Assembly (NCBI GenBank): GCA_035624355.1
Contig: DASPRQ010000024.1
Coordinates: forward strand, 15,517 to 79,516
DNA: 64,000 nt
Direction of reading: 5' to 3'
DNA from: Usitatibacter sp035624355
GTDB taxonomy: Bacteria > Pseudomonadota > Gammaproteobacteria > Burkholderiales > Usitatibacteraceae
Each line of letters opens with the position of its first letter. The stretch's first letter is position 1. Of the stretch, positions 25,537-33,726 are shown in pieces. The position numbers and the translations under genes were made by a program. The notes beneath the pieces were generated by a model. It worked only from the letters and a program-made list of their open reading frames with translations. It had not been told where the DNA came from and made no database searches.

Positions 25537-26277
25537 ATGTCTCTCAGCGGCAGGACGGCGGTGGTCACGGGCGCGGCGGGCACGCACGGCTTCGCGGCCG
25601 CGCGCGCGCTCCTCGAGGAGCACGCGCAGGTCGCGCTCGTGGACGTGGACGCGCTGCGGCTGGACAACATGATCCGCTTCCTGCGCGGCACCACCGTGGC
25701 GGTGCCGTGCGACGTGAGCGACCCGGGCGCCGTGCGCGAGGCCCACCGCAAGGTGGAGGGGGCGCTCGGCCCGATCGACGTGCTGGTGAACGCCGCGAGC
25801 ATCGGCTCGGTCGAGAGGGCCGAGGCGACGGCGGACCTCGAGTGGCGCCGCGTGCTCTCGGTGAACCTCGACGGCGCGTTCCATTGGTCGCGCGAGGTGA
25901 TTCCCGGCATGAAGAAGCGCGGCTGGGGGCGCATTGTGAACGTGACCTCCGCCGCGGCGCGCGCCGGGGGCACCGACGGGGGCACGGCGAGCGCCGCTTC
26001 CCAGGGGGCGCTCGCCGCCCTCACCGTCACGCTCGCGCGCGAGGTGGCCGCCCACGGCATCACCGTGAACGGCGTGGCCTCCGCCTACGTGAAGACGCCG
26101 GCCCTCACCGAGGAGATGACCGAGGCGCAGCGCCGCCAGGTCCTCGCGCAGATCCCCGTGGGGCGCTTCTGCGAGCCGGAGGAATTCGCCCACGCCGTGC
26201 GCTTCCTCGCCTCGCCGCTCGCGGGGTTCGTCACGGGCGAGATCATCGAGGTGAGCGGCGGCCTGCGGATGGAGTGA
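25537..26277 (+). CDS. SDR-family protein lacking the catalytic Tyr/Lys
   Basis: A 246-residue Rossmann protein of the short-chain dehydrogenase/reductase family. The cofactor loop is TGAAGTHG (normally TGxxxGIG), and DVSDP, NAAS, NVTSAAA and the C-terminal GFVTGEIIEVSGG are all in place. The active-site segment reads TASAASQGALAALT where YxxSK is expected: the Tyr position is Ser and the Lys position is Gln. It is therefore unlikely to be a normal oxidoreductase and may bind nucleotide or acyl ligand only. The ATG at 25537 gives MSLSGRTAVVTG; an ATG at 25507 is less likely. Confidence 0.83.
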   Translation: MSLSGRTAVVTGAAGTHGFAAARALLEEHAQVALVDVDALRLDNMIRFLRGTTVAVPCDVSDPGAVREAHRKVEGALGPIDVLVNAASIGSVERAEATADLEWRRVLSVNLDGAFHWSREVIPGMKKRGWGRIVNVTSAAARAGGTDGGTASAASQGALAALTVTLAREVAAHGITVNGVASAYVKTPALTEEMTEAQRRQVLAQIPVGRFCEPEEFAHAVRFLASPLAGFVTGEIIEVSGGLRME

Positions 26278-26316
26278 GCGCGGGCCCCCCGCGCGCGACC
26301 GCGGCGGGACCGCGCC

Positions 26317-28236
26317 TCAGTTGGGTCGCGGCAGCGTGCGCCCGAAGCGCCCGTGCTCCTCGCCGAGGAAGCGCATGAGTTCGGGCTCCGGCAGCGGCGG
26401 CCGGCAATAGTAGCCCTGGAACTCGTCGCAGCCCTGCTCGCGCAGCAGGTCGAACTGCTGCTGGTGCTCGACGCCCTCGGCCACCACGGTCATCTTGAGG
26501 CTGTGCGCGAGCGCGATCACCGCGCGCGTGATCGCCGCGTCGTCGCCGCTGTAGGGCAGGTCGCGCACGAAGCTGCGGTCCACCTTCACGCGGTCGACCG
26601 GGAAGCGCTTGAGGTAGCCGAGCGAGGAGTGGCCGGTGCCGAAGTCGTCGAGCGACAGGCGCACGCCCATGGTGCGCAGCTGCCCCATCACCGCGACGGC
26701 GCGCTCGGGATCGCGCATCACCATCGTCTCCGTGATCTCGAGCTCCAGGCACTGGGCGGGCGCCCCGGTCGCCCACAGGATGGAGGCGAGCTCGCGCACG
26801 AGCTCGGGCTGGTGGAACTGGGTCGCCGAGAGGTTCACCGCCACCGACAGCATGTAGCCCTGGTCGTGCCAGCGGCGCACGCGCTCGCAAACGCGCCTGA
26901 GCGTCCAGTAGCCGATCGGCACGATCAGCCCCGTCTCCTCGGCGAGCGGGATGAACTTGTCGGGCATCAGCAGGCCGAGCGTCGGGTGGCGCCAGCGGAT
27001 CAGCGCCTCGACGCCGGTCACGCGGCCGTAGCCGAACTCGATCTTCGGCTGGTAGTGGATCTCGATCTCGTCGCGCTCGACGGCGTGCTTGAGCGCGGCC
27101 TCGAGCGAGAGGCGCTCCTGCGACAGCTCGTTCAGCTCCGCGGAGTAGAAGCAGAAGCGGTTGCGCCCCTGCTCCTTCGCGCGGTACATCGCGATGTCGG
27201 CGTTGGACAGCAGCGCCTGGGCGTCCGGCCCGTCGCCCGGGAAGGTGCAGATGCCGATGCTCGCCGACAGGGCGAGCTCCTGGCCGTCGATCGTGAGGGT
27301 GGGCGCAAGGGCCCCGAGGAGGTTCCCCGCGATCTCCGACAGGTCGGCCGTGTCGCGGAAGTCCTCGACCAGGACCACGAACTCGTCGCCGCCGAGGCGC
27401 GCGATCATGTCGCTCGAGCGCACCGAGGCGGCGAGCCGGGTGCCGACCTCCTGGAGCACCCGGTCGCCGACGCCGTGGCCCATCGTGTCGTTGATGTTCT
27501 TGAAGCGGTCGACGTCGAGGAAGAAGACCGCGAGGGACTGCCCGTTGCGGCGCGCCTTGCCGATCGCGTGCACGAGCGCCTCGTTGAACAGGGCCCGGTT
27601 GGGCAACGTCGTGAGCGCGTCGTGCGTGGCCATCTTCTGGATCATGCCGAGCGCGGAGGTGAGCTCCTCGTTGATGCGCCGCAGCCTGTAGCGCAGCTCG
27701 CTGATGCGGCCGCCGACCGCGGCGAAGCACGGCAGCACCAGGGCGAGCGTGATCAGGCGGTAGGCCTCGAGCGGCAGGCTGATCGCCCCCGGCTTGGTCC
27801 ACATGACGAGGTTGACCACCGCCATGTAGCCCGCGAGGATGACGCCGGCGGCGGTGAAGAACTCCCGGGTGCTGAAGCGGAAGGCGCCGAAGGTGAGCAC
27901 CACGAGGGACATCATGAGCGCGAGGCCGCGCTCCCGGTCGAAGTAGTAGACCGCGTACATGAGCACCGCGGTGCCGACGAGGATCTGCGGCCAGGTGAGG
28001 CTGGGATCGGGGAAGCGCTGGTTCGCGCCCGTGCGGAAGAGGGCGTAGAACGTCGCGTTCACCGCGAGCATGAGCGCCACGATGCGCAGCACCGGGGCGA
28101 GCGGCACGAGGCCGAGCGAGTGCGCGATCGCGAGCAGCGGGACGCTGACCGCATAGGCCGCCGTGGCGAGGAGGAAGCGGCGCATCCGGACGGCTTGCTT
28201 GCCGCCTTCCGCATCCATCCGCCCGGACCTGTTCAT
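26317..28236 (-). CDS. Membrane GGDEF-EAL cyclic-di-GMP protein
   Basis: A 639-residue inner-membrane signalling protein. About six TM helices (residues 18-190) form a MASE-like sensor. The diguanylate cyclase domain has an intact GGDEF at 282-286 (IARLGGDEFVVLVED), and the phosphodiesterase domain an intact EAL at 410-412 (VEALIRWRHP) plus NLSATQF, ITETMV, DDFGTGHSS and VKVDRSF. Both active sites look competent, so the protein could make or degrade c-di-GMP depending on its signal. It is a single gene with a CRP-like box 61 bp upstream. Confidence 0.93.
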   Translation of the reverse strand: MNRSGRMDAEGGKQAVRMRRFLLATAAYAVSVPLLAIAHSLGLVPLAPVLRIVALMLAVNATFYALFRTGANQRFPDPSLTWPQILVGTAVLMYAVYYFDRERGLALMMSLVVLTFGAFRFSTREFFTAAGVILAGYMAVVNLVMWTKPGAISLPLEAYRLITLALVLPCFAAVGGRISELRYRLRRINEELTSALGMIQKMATHDALTTLPNRALFNEALVHAIGKARRNGQSLAVFFLDVDRFKNINDTMGHGVGDRVLQEVGTRLAASVRSSDMIARLGGDEFVVLVEDFRDTADLSEIAGNLLGALAPTLTIDGQELALSASIGICTFPGDGPDAQALLSNADIAMYRAKEQGRNRFCFYSAELNELSQERLSLEAALKHAVERDEIEIHYQPKIEFGYGRVTGVEALIRWRHPTLGLLMPDKFIPLAEETGLIVPIGYWTLRRVCERVRRWHDQGYMLSVAVNLSATQFHQPELVRELASILWATGAPAQCLELEITETMVMRDPERAVAVMGQLRTMGVRLSLDDFGTGHSSLGYLKRFPVDRVKVDRSFVRDLPYSGDDAAITRAVIALAHSLKMTVVAEGVEHQQQFDLLREQGCDEFQGYYCRPPLPEPELMRFLGEEHGRFGRTLPRPN

Positions 28237-28296
28237 CTGCGTCGACTCTCGTTCTTGTGTTGGCGGGCATTATCCGGGACCCCGCCGCGCGCGAAC

Positions 28297-28310
28297 GTGA
28301 ACCAGGTCAC
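28297..28310. promoter_or_regulatory. CRP-like box upstream of GGDEF-EAL gene
   Basis: GTGAACCAGGTCAC has the GTGA-N6-TCAC half sites and spacing of CRP/Clp/Vfr boxes, with the outer C and A giving cGTGA...TCACa. It lies 61-74 bp upstream of the c-di-GMP gene. The idea is attractive because a class III cyclase is encoded nearby, but it is inferred. Confidence 0.4.
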
Positions 28311-28371
28311 AAAAACCGGCTCGCCGGAATTACGGGCGTAGGCGGCTCCCGGCGCGACCGCCGGCGACGGA

Positions 28372-29415
28372 TTACGGACGTAACCGCGCCGTGCGGGTGA
28401 GCGCGTGCAGCAGGCCGAGGACGCAGGTGAAGACCACCAGGGCACCCGATTGGTGCAGCGCCGCCAGAGCGAGCGGCACCCGCGCGAGCAGCGTGCAGAT
28501 GCCCGCGGCGATCTGCAGGGCGACCGCAATGGCGAGCGCGCCCGCCCAACGCTTCTCCCGCGCCCGGGCGCCCGGGTCGCGCAGCACGCGCCAGGCGAGC
28601 GTGAAGGCCACCGCCGCGACCCCGTAGGCGAGCAGGCGATGGTCGAGCTGCACGGTCGCCATGTTGTTCACGAGGTTGAGCCACCACGGGCGCAGCAGCA
28701 GGACCTCCGGGGGGATCCAGTGGCCGTCCATCAGGGGCCAGGTGTTGTAGGCGAGGCCCGCGCGGATCCCCGCCACGAGCGCCCCGCTGAGGACCATCAC
28801 GAACACCAGCGCCGCGAGCGCGGCGGCGTGGCGGCGCGCGGGCTGCGGCGGCCGGCGCTCCATGCCGAAGGCGAGCCCGAGCGCGAGCCAGAGCATCGAG
28901 GCGTAGATGAGGAAGGCCGTGCCGAGGTGCGCGGCGAGCCGCACCGAGCTCACGCGGGGATCGTCGACGAGGCCGCTCTTCACCATGAACCAGCCGAGCC
29001 CGCCCTGCAGCGCGCCGAGCGCGAAGATGCCGGCGAGCCGCCAGGCCACCGGCCGCGAGATCGCGCCGCGCGCGAGGAACGCCACGAACGGCACGAGGAA
29101 AGCGACGCCGATCGCGCGCCCCAGGAGGCGGTGGGCGTACTCCCACCAGAAGATGCCCTTGAAGCCCGCGAGCGTCATGTCGAAGTTGCGCAGGCGAAAC
29201 TCCGGGGTGAGGCGGTACTTGGCGAACTCCGCCTGCCACTGCGCGTCGTCGAGCGGCGGGACCACGCCCACCAGCGGCTGCCATTCGACGATCGACAGGC
29301 CCGAGTGCGTGAGGCGCGTGACGCCGCCTACCACGACGATCGAGAAGACGAGGGCACAACAGGCGAACAGCCACGCCGCCATCGCGCGGCGCGACGTCTC
29401 GAAGCGGGGAGTCAT
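28372..29415 (-). CDS. ctaA: Heme A synthase (COX15/CtaA)
   Basis: A 347-residue, eight-TM protein that oxidises heme O to heme A for cytochrome aa3 oxidase. It has the paired heme-ligand histidines of the family: EYAHRLLGR and AAHLGTAF in the first half, QLDHRLLAY and AALHQSGAL in the second. GGVTRLTHSGLSIVEW is the diagnostic first loop. No other cytochrome oxidase assembly gene is adjacent. It ends directly after a short inverted repeat TTACGGACGTAA (28372-28383). Confidence 0.93.
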   Translation of the reverse strand: MTPRFETSRRAMAAWLFACCALVFSIVVVGGVTRLTHSGLSIVEWQPLVGVVPPLDDAQWQAEFAKYRLTPEFRLRNFDMTLAGFKGIFWWEYAHRLLGRAIGVAFLVPFVAFLARGAISRPVAWRLAGIFALGALQGGLGWFMVKSGLVDDPRVSSVRLAAHLGTAFLIYASMLWLALGLAFGMERRPPQPARRHAAALAALVFVMVLSGALVAGIRAGLAYNTWPLMDGHWIPPEVLLLRPWWLNLVNNMATVQLDHRLLAYGVAAVAFTLAWRVLRDPGARAREKRWAGALAIAVALQIAAGICTLLARVPLALAALHQSGALVVFTCVLGLLHALTRTARLRP

Positions 29416-29447
29416 CCCCGCATTCTACAAAACCGGGAAGGCGCGCC

Positions 29448-29858
29448 CTACCGGAAGCTGTACTTGACGATGATCCGGTTGGGGCGCAGCGACACGCTCT
29501 CCGGGGTGAGGTCGCCCAGCTTCGGCATGTACTCGCGCGCCTGGCGCACGACGATGCGCCGGTCGGCGAGGTCGTAGCAGACGGAGCTCGTGGAGCTCTC
29601 GCAGGCCCCCTGCGGCAGGCGCAGGCCGGCCTCCGCGCTCGGCGCGAGCGCGGGCAGCGGATCGCGCGCACCGGCGAAGGGCGCCGGTCCCTCGGCCGCC
29701 GCAGCCGAGGACGCGAGCACCCTCGCGGTGAGCGGAGCGCCCACGAGCGCGGACGTGGCGATCGCAGACTTGGGCTTGCCCGAAAGCTCCGCCTCATCGG
29801 CGTGGGCGGCGAGCCCCGTCGAGGCCACGATCGCGAGGATCCACATCGAGCGGCTCAT
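29448..29858 (-). CDS. Secreted hypothetical protein
   Basis: A 136-residue exported protein: signal peptide MSRSMWILAIVASTGLAAHA, then an Ala/Pro-rich stretch and a small C-terminal part with two Cys (GACESSTSSVCYDLADRRI), probably one disulfide, ending PNRIIVKYSFR. No family recognised. GGAG precedes the ATG by about 9 nt. It starts upstream of and on the same strand as the heme A synthase gene (32 bp apart), so they may share a transcript. A CRP-like box lies 148 bp upstream. Confidence 0.68.
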   Translation of the reverse strand: MSRSMWILAIVASTGLAAHADEAELSGKPKSAIATSALVGAPLTARVLASSAAAAEGPAPFAGARDPLPALAPSAEAGLRLPQGACESSTSSVCYDLADRRIVVRQAREYMPKLGDLTPESVSLRPNRIIVKYSFR

Positions 29859-30005
29859 CTTCGCGCTCCCTGCGGCCGGGCCAGGAAACCCATTGCGGCC
29901 GCTTGCATAGGGTGCCCGGACGGCCCTTCGGAGGCCACTCGCGGCGACGGCCGGTGTCACCGCCCCGACGACCGGCGGATGTCTCCGATACCCGACGGAC
30001 GGCGC

Positions 30006-30019
30006 GTGAAATCGGTCAC
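30006..30019. promoter_or_regulatory. CRP-like box upstream of small secreted protein
   Basis: GTGAAATCGGTCAC again shows GTGA-N6-TCAC with outer c and a. It overlaps the stop codon of the DUF2127-like gene and faces the promoter region of the minus-strand gene at 29858. Inferred. Confidence 0.35.
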
Positions 30020-30543
30020 ATTTGCGCCTCGCGCCGGCGGCTCCGGAGCGCGTAGACCATGAACGCCACGACCAGCGCGTTGATCGCCAGCGCGATCGCG
30101 GCGACGAGCCCCTCGCCGCGCACGAGCCGGTAGATCTCGAACGGCATGTAGACGGCGCCGCTCAGCGCGGCGAAGGTCTCCGCCCATCCGCGCTGGCGCC
30201 ACAGCCCGTAGGCTTCGACGAAGCGCGCGGCGCAGTACGCGCCCGCCCCGGCCACGAGCCACCACAGCCGCATGTCGTCGAGGCGCGCGGCGGCGTGGAC
30301 GAAGATCTGCGGATAGCGCTTCGCGGGGTTGAGGTGGAGGTGGTCGATGATCGCGTCGGCCACGTGCTCCGCGTCGTGATGGACGAGCGAAAGCACGCCG
30401 AACCCGGCGAGGAGCACGATCGCGCCCTTGGCGGCCTCGAACAGGGCGACGGCGCGGATCGCCCCGGATCTCTGTCGCGGTGTCAGCGGGAATCCTCCCG
30501 GCCCGGAAGGCCGGCGACGCCGGCCGGCGGGGCCCGGCCCCAT
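30016..30543 (-). CDS. DUF2127-like membrane protein
   Basis: An up to 175-residue inner-membrane protein with about four TM helices (AIRAVALFEAAKGAIVLLAGFG; LWWLVAGAGAYCAARFVEA; a third near FEIYRLV; AIALAINALVVAFMVYAL). The pattern RAVALFEAAKG at the start and EAYGLWRQRGWAE in the middle is typical of DUF2127 proteins. Function is unknown. The ATG at 30543 adds an Arg/Pro/Gly-rich leader; a CTG at 30486 with GGGAGG 7 nt upstream would give a 156-residue protein that starts at the conserved region and may be the true start. Confidence 0.72.
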   Translation of the reverse strand: MGPGPAGRRRRPSGPGGFPLTPRQRSGAIRAVALFEAAKGAIVLLAGFGVLSLVHHDAEHVADAIIDHLHLNPAKRYPQIFVHAAARLDDMRLWWLVAGAGAYCAARFVEAYGLWRQRGWAETFAALSGAVYMPFEIYRLVRGEGLVAAIALAINALVVAFMVYALRSRRREAQM

Positions 30544-30603
30544 TGTGCGGCATGGAGCCCGCGCCGGCGCGGGAGGCGGCGCGCCCCCCGCGCCGCCCGC
30601 GGC

Positions 30604-30939
30604 TCAGCCGCGGACGCAGGCGCCTACGAAGGCCTCGCGCTCGTCGCCGTGCAGCTTGCGGCGATCGGCCTCGGCGTTGCAGGGTGCGAGCTGCCCGCGC
30701 GAGGAAGCCTCGACGGAGGCCGCTCCGCTCGCCTGCGGCGCGTCGCGGTGCTTCCGCAGGCACTCGCGCATGAACTCCTGGCGCGCGTCGGCCTTCATGC
30801 CGGTCGAGTCGCGTGCGCAGGCGGCGAACCTCTCGCGCTGCGTGGGCGGGTTGGAGTGGGCGTCCTGCGCTCGCAGGGGCATCGCGCACAGCGACGCGGC
30901 GGCGACACAGGCGATCAGGATGAGGCGCTTGGTGTTCAC
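30604..30939 (-). CDS. PsiF-like periplasmic protein
   Basis: A 111-residue exported protein with a signal peptide (NTKRLILIACVAAASLCAMPLRA) and two PsiF-type repeats: RFAACARDSTGMKADARQEF-MREC and APCNAEADRRKLHGDEREAF-GAC. Each repeat has a C-x(n)-K-x-x-R-x-x-F-x-x-C layout, probably one disulfide each. E. coli PsiF is induced by phosphate starvation and has no known activity. The GTG at 30939 has GAGGG 5 nt upstream; an upstream ATG gives no signal peptide at the end. About 300 bp upstream (30940-31237) I see no further gene. Confidence 0.78.
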   Translation of the reverse strand: MNTKRLILIACVAAASLCAMPLRAQDAHSNPPTQRERFAACARDSTGMKADARQEFMRECLRKHRDAPQASGAASVEASSRGQLAPCNAEADRRKLHGDEREAFVGACVRG

Positions 30940-31237
30940 GGGTCCCTCGCTCGTTCTGGGTGGTTGGGTGGTGGGTGCCGCTGGGAGACGGGCCGTCTGC
31001 TCCATCGGGTGGCGCCATGAGACTCCGGCGCCGGCCCGCGCGCTACCGAAAATCCATTCGCGAACGCGGCGGAATACGCGCGCCTGGGAAAATCCCCATC
31101 GCGGGCCGGGCGTCCTGCCTATGCGCGAATCGGATTACTCCCGAACCGGATTGAGACTTTCGCCCATGGCGTGCGCGCCCGACGCCGGCGACACTCTGCT
31201 CCATGCACCGGCAGCGTCGTGCCGGAAGGGGGTCGCC

Positions 31238-31564
31238 ATGAAGCCGCTCAGCGCCGAACGTCTCGCCGGGGAGAACCGCCGCCACGCCGGCACCGGCGGG
31301 TGCAGCGCCGGCAACGGCGGCCTCGGCTTCCAGCCCGCGTTCCTCGACTTCGAGACGCAGACGATCTATCCCTGCCGCTTCGCCAACGGCCTGCCCGCGC
31401 CCTTCCACGTGCTCGACGGCCTGCCCGAGACCGTGGTGGTGGACCGTGCGCCCTCGGGCCGCGTGATCGCCGCGAAGGCCACGCTCATCTCGGGGTTCGT
31501 GCGCAACGGCTTCTTCTATACCCGCGGCGCCGCCGCCCGCGCCGCGGCGGACTGGTGCCTGTAG
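31238..31564 (+). CDS. Conserved hypothetical protein
   Basis: A 108-residue soluble protein without signal peptide or TM segment. Visible blocks are FLDFETQTIYPCRFANG, HVLDGLPETVVVDRAPSG and AAKATLISGFVRNGFFYTR; none matches a family I know. GGAAGGGGG precedes the ATG. It lies alone between the PsiF-like gene and the end of the ten-gene operon, in convergent orientation to the latter. Confidence 0.66.
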   Translation: MKPLSAERLAGENRRHAGTGGCSAGNGGLGFQPAFLDFETQTIYPCRFANGLPAPFHVLDGLPETVVVDRAPSGRVIAAKATLISGFVRNGFFYTRGAAARAAADWCL

Positions 31565-31589
31565 GTCCCGCCGCCGGGAACCCGGGCCG

Positions 31590-32603
31590 CTACTCCCAGA
31601 GATCGATCCGGCTGCCGGCCGCGCGCTGCGCGGCGGCGCGCTTCTGGATGTAGCGCTGGAAGCTCGGCTCCTCGCGCCATGCCCCGCTCGCCACGTAGTC
31701 GAGCGTCGAGGCGAGGTGGAACGGCTTGAGGTAGCCCTCGGAGCGGAACGCCTCCCGGCCGTCGCGATCGAGGAAGAGGAGCGTGGGCGCGTACACCACC
31801 TGGAGCTCGCGGGCCCACGCGCGCTCGTCGGTCTCGCGGCCCCCGGGGAGGACGATCCTGCGCGCTCCCGCGAGGTCCAGCGAGACCACGGTGAATCTCG
31901 CGAGGAGGTCGCGGACCTCCGGGCGCGTGAAGCCCTCGCGGCGCAGCGCCTCGCAGTCGCGGCAGCCGTCGTACTCGTAGACCACGAGAACGGGATTGCC
32001 CCCGGCGAGCAGGCGCGCGACGTCCACCGGCGGCGCCCCCGCAGCAGGGCCGCCCGGCCCCGGCTCCCGCACGCGGCGTGCGAGGTAGTCCGTGAAGCTC
32101 TCGCGCGGCGTGCCGGGAAGGCCCGCGTACTCGAGCGCCACCCGGAAGCTCCCCGGAGGGGAGTAGCCGTTCAGGCGCAGCACGATCGCGCCCTTCTCGT
32201 CGAGGAAGAGCAGCGTCGGCGTGAACTGGACGCGCAGCGCTCGCGCGAGCTCCTTCTCGCTCGTGCGGCGCCCGTCGACCCAGGTGACCTCGCGGTCGCC
32301 CCAGATGTTGAGCGCGATCGCCACGAAGCGCCGGCGCGTGAGCTCGACGATGTCGGGCTGCGCGAAGTTCACCGTCATGAGCGCCTTGCAGTACGGGCAG
32401 CCGTCCTGGCCGAAGTAGATCATGAGCCGCTTGCCGTCGCGCGCCGCGTCGCGCACGTCGTCGCGGAAATCGAGGAACGACTCCGCGAACCAGGAGGGGA
32501 TCTCGATCGCGTGCGGGCTCGCCACCTGCGCGCGCGCGCAGAGCGCCGCCGCCAGGGCGACGAGCGCGAAGAGCCACCGGAGGATGCGCGATGTGCGATG
32601 CAT
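31590..32603 (-). CDS. Periplasmic double-thioredoxin protein (SoxW-like)
   Basis: A 337-residue exported protein with two thioredoxin-fold domains in tandem. After the signal peptide (ILRWLFALVALAAALCARA) domain 1 has the redox motif GCPYCKAL (about residue 68) and FTPTLLFLDEKG; domain 2 has GCRDCEAL (about residue 217) and YAPTLLFLDRDG. It should reduce periplasmic disulfides or deliver electrons. It is 37 bp after the last exporter permease and is the final gene of the operon. Confidence 0.8.
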   Translation of the reverse strand: MHRTSRILRWLFALVALAAALCARAQVASPHAIEIPSWFAESFLDFRDDVRDAARDGKRLMIYFGQDGCPYCKALMTVNFAQPDIVELTRRRFVAIALNIWGDREVTWVDGRRTSEKELARALRVQFTPTLLFLDEKGAIVLRLNGYSPPGSFRVALEYAGLPGTPRESFTDYLARRVREPGPGGPAAGAPPVDVARLLAGGNPVLVVYEYDGCRDCEALRREGFTRPEVRDLLARFTVVSLDLAGARRIVLPGGRETDERAWARELQVVYAPTLLFLDRDGREAFRSEGYLKPFHLASTLDYVASGAWREEPSFQRYIQKRAAAQRAAGSRIDLWE

Positions 32604-32640
32604 GCCGTTGTCCGCCGATCGTATCAGGGCGAGCGCCCCT

Positions 32641-33726
32641 TCAGCGCACGCGGGCCGCGCTCGCCGTGAGCGTCGCGGTCCCGAGGGCGAGCATCATGGC
32701 GAACTCGAAGAGGTGGTCGCCGAGCCCGCCTCCCTTGAGGAAGATGTCGCGCACGACGACCAGGTAGTAGCGCAGGGGATCGATCCAGGTGAGCAGCTGC
32801 ACGCCCGAGGGCATGTTGCGGATCGGGAAGGCGAAGCCGGAGAGCACGACCATCGGCATGATCACGAACATGGCCGAGAGCATCGCCTGCTGCTGGGTCG
32901 CCGCGTAGGTCGAGACGAGCAGGCCCAGTCCCTGGGTGCTCGCGAGCACCAGCAGGCTCGCGAGGAAGAGGGCCGTCACGCCCCCGCGCAGCGGCACGCC
33001 GAACCATCCGAGCGCCACGACGGTGATGAGCGCCACGTCGAACAGGCCCACGCACGCGACCGGGACCATCTTGCCCACGAGGAACTCCACGCGTCCGACC
33101 GGGGTCACCATGAGCCGCTCGAGGGTGCCGATCTCGCGCTCGCGCACCACCATCATCGCGGTGAGCATCAGCGTGCTCACGAACACGACGTTCGCCATGA
33201 TCCCCGGGACGAAGAACCAGCGGTCCTCGAGGTTCGGGTTGAACCACGCCCGCTCCTCGACGGTCACGGGCGGCGCGAACCCGGACTGCGCCGCCGAGAA
33301 GCGCGCCACCACCTGCGCGAGCTCGGCCACCACGAGCTGCGCGGTGTTGGGGTCGGAACCGTCGGCGACGAGCTGGACGCTCCGCCGGATCGGGAACTCG
33401 GCGGGGATCTGGACGATCACGCCCACCCGCCCGTCGTCCATCAGCGCGCTCGCCGCCCCGACCGACGGCACGAAGCGCAGCGTGTAGTGGCGGGTGGCCG
33501 AGATCGCGGCGAGCAGCTCGCGGCTCTCCTCGCCGCCGTCGCGGTCGACCACGGCCACCTCCGCGTGCCGCACGTCGAAGGTCGCCGCGTAGCCGAAGAG
33601 GAAGAGCTGGAGCACGGGCGGCACCACGAGCATGAAGCGCATCCGCGGGTCGCGCAGCAGCTGCACGAACTCCTTGGCGAGGAGCGCCGCGAGGCGCCCC
33701 CAGGCCGCGGCGAGGCCCGTCCTCAT
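32641..33726 (-). CDS. ABC-2 type exporter permease (YbhR-like)
   Basis: A 361-residue ABC-2 permease: one N-terminal TM helix (MRFMLVVPPVLQLFLFGYA), a large periplasmic domain, then five TM helices, with the typical VVREREIGTLERLMVTPVG coupling region. Members export drugs or hydrophobic compounds together with the HlyD-like adaptor and ATPases encoded upstream. Its ATG overlaps the previous stop by four bases. Confidence 0.87.
   Translation of the reverse strand: MRTGLAAAWGRLAALLAKEFVQLLRDPRMRFMLVVPPVLQLFLFGYAATFDVRHAEVAVVDRDGGEESRELLAAISATRHYTLRFVPSVGAASALMDDGRVGVIVQIPAEFPIRRSVQLVADGSDPNTAQLVVAELAQVVARFSAAQSGFAPPVTVEERAWFNPNLEDRWFFVPGIMANVVFVSTLMLTAMMVVREREIGTLERLMVTPVGRVEFLVGKMVPVACVGLFDVALITVVALGWFGVPLRGGVTALFLASLLVLASTQGLGLLVSTYAATQQQAMLSAMFVIMPMVVLSGFAFPIRNMPSGVQLLTWIDPLRYYLVVVRDIFLKGGGLGDHLFEFAMMLALGTATLTASAARVR

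Noticed and set aside
28372..28383. Short palindrome TTACGGACGTAA at the end of ctaA.
   Set aside because: It overlaps the ctaA stop codon and only 5-bp arms are present; no reason to assign function.
30496..30541. GC-rich inverted repeats that could be a REP element or terminator.
   Set aside because: No T-run and no second copy seen in the window; simple GC-rich self-complementarity is common here.
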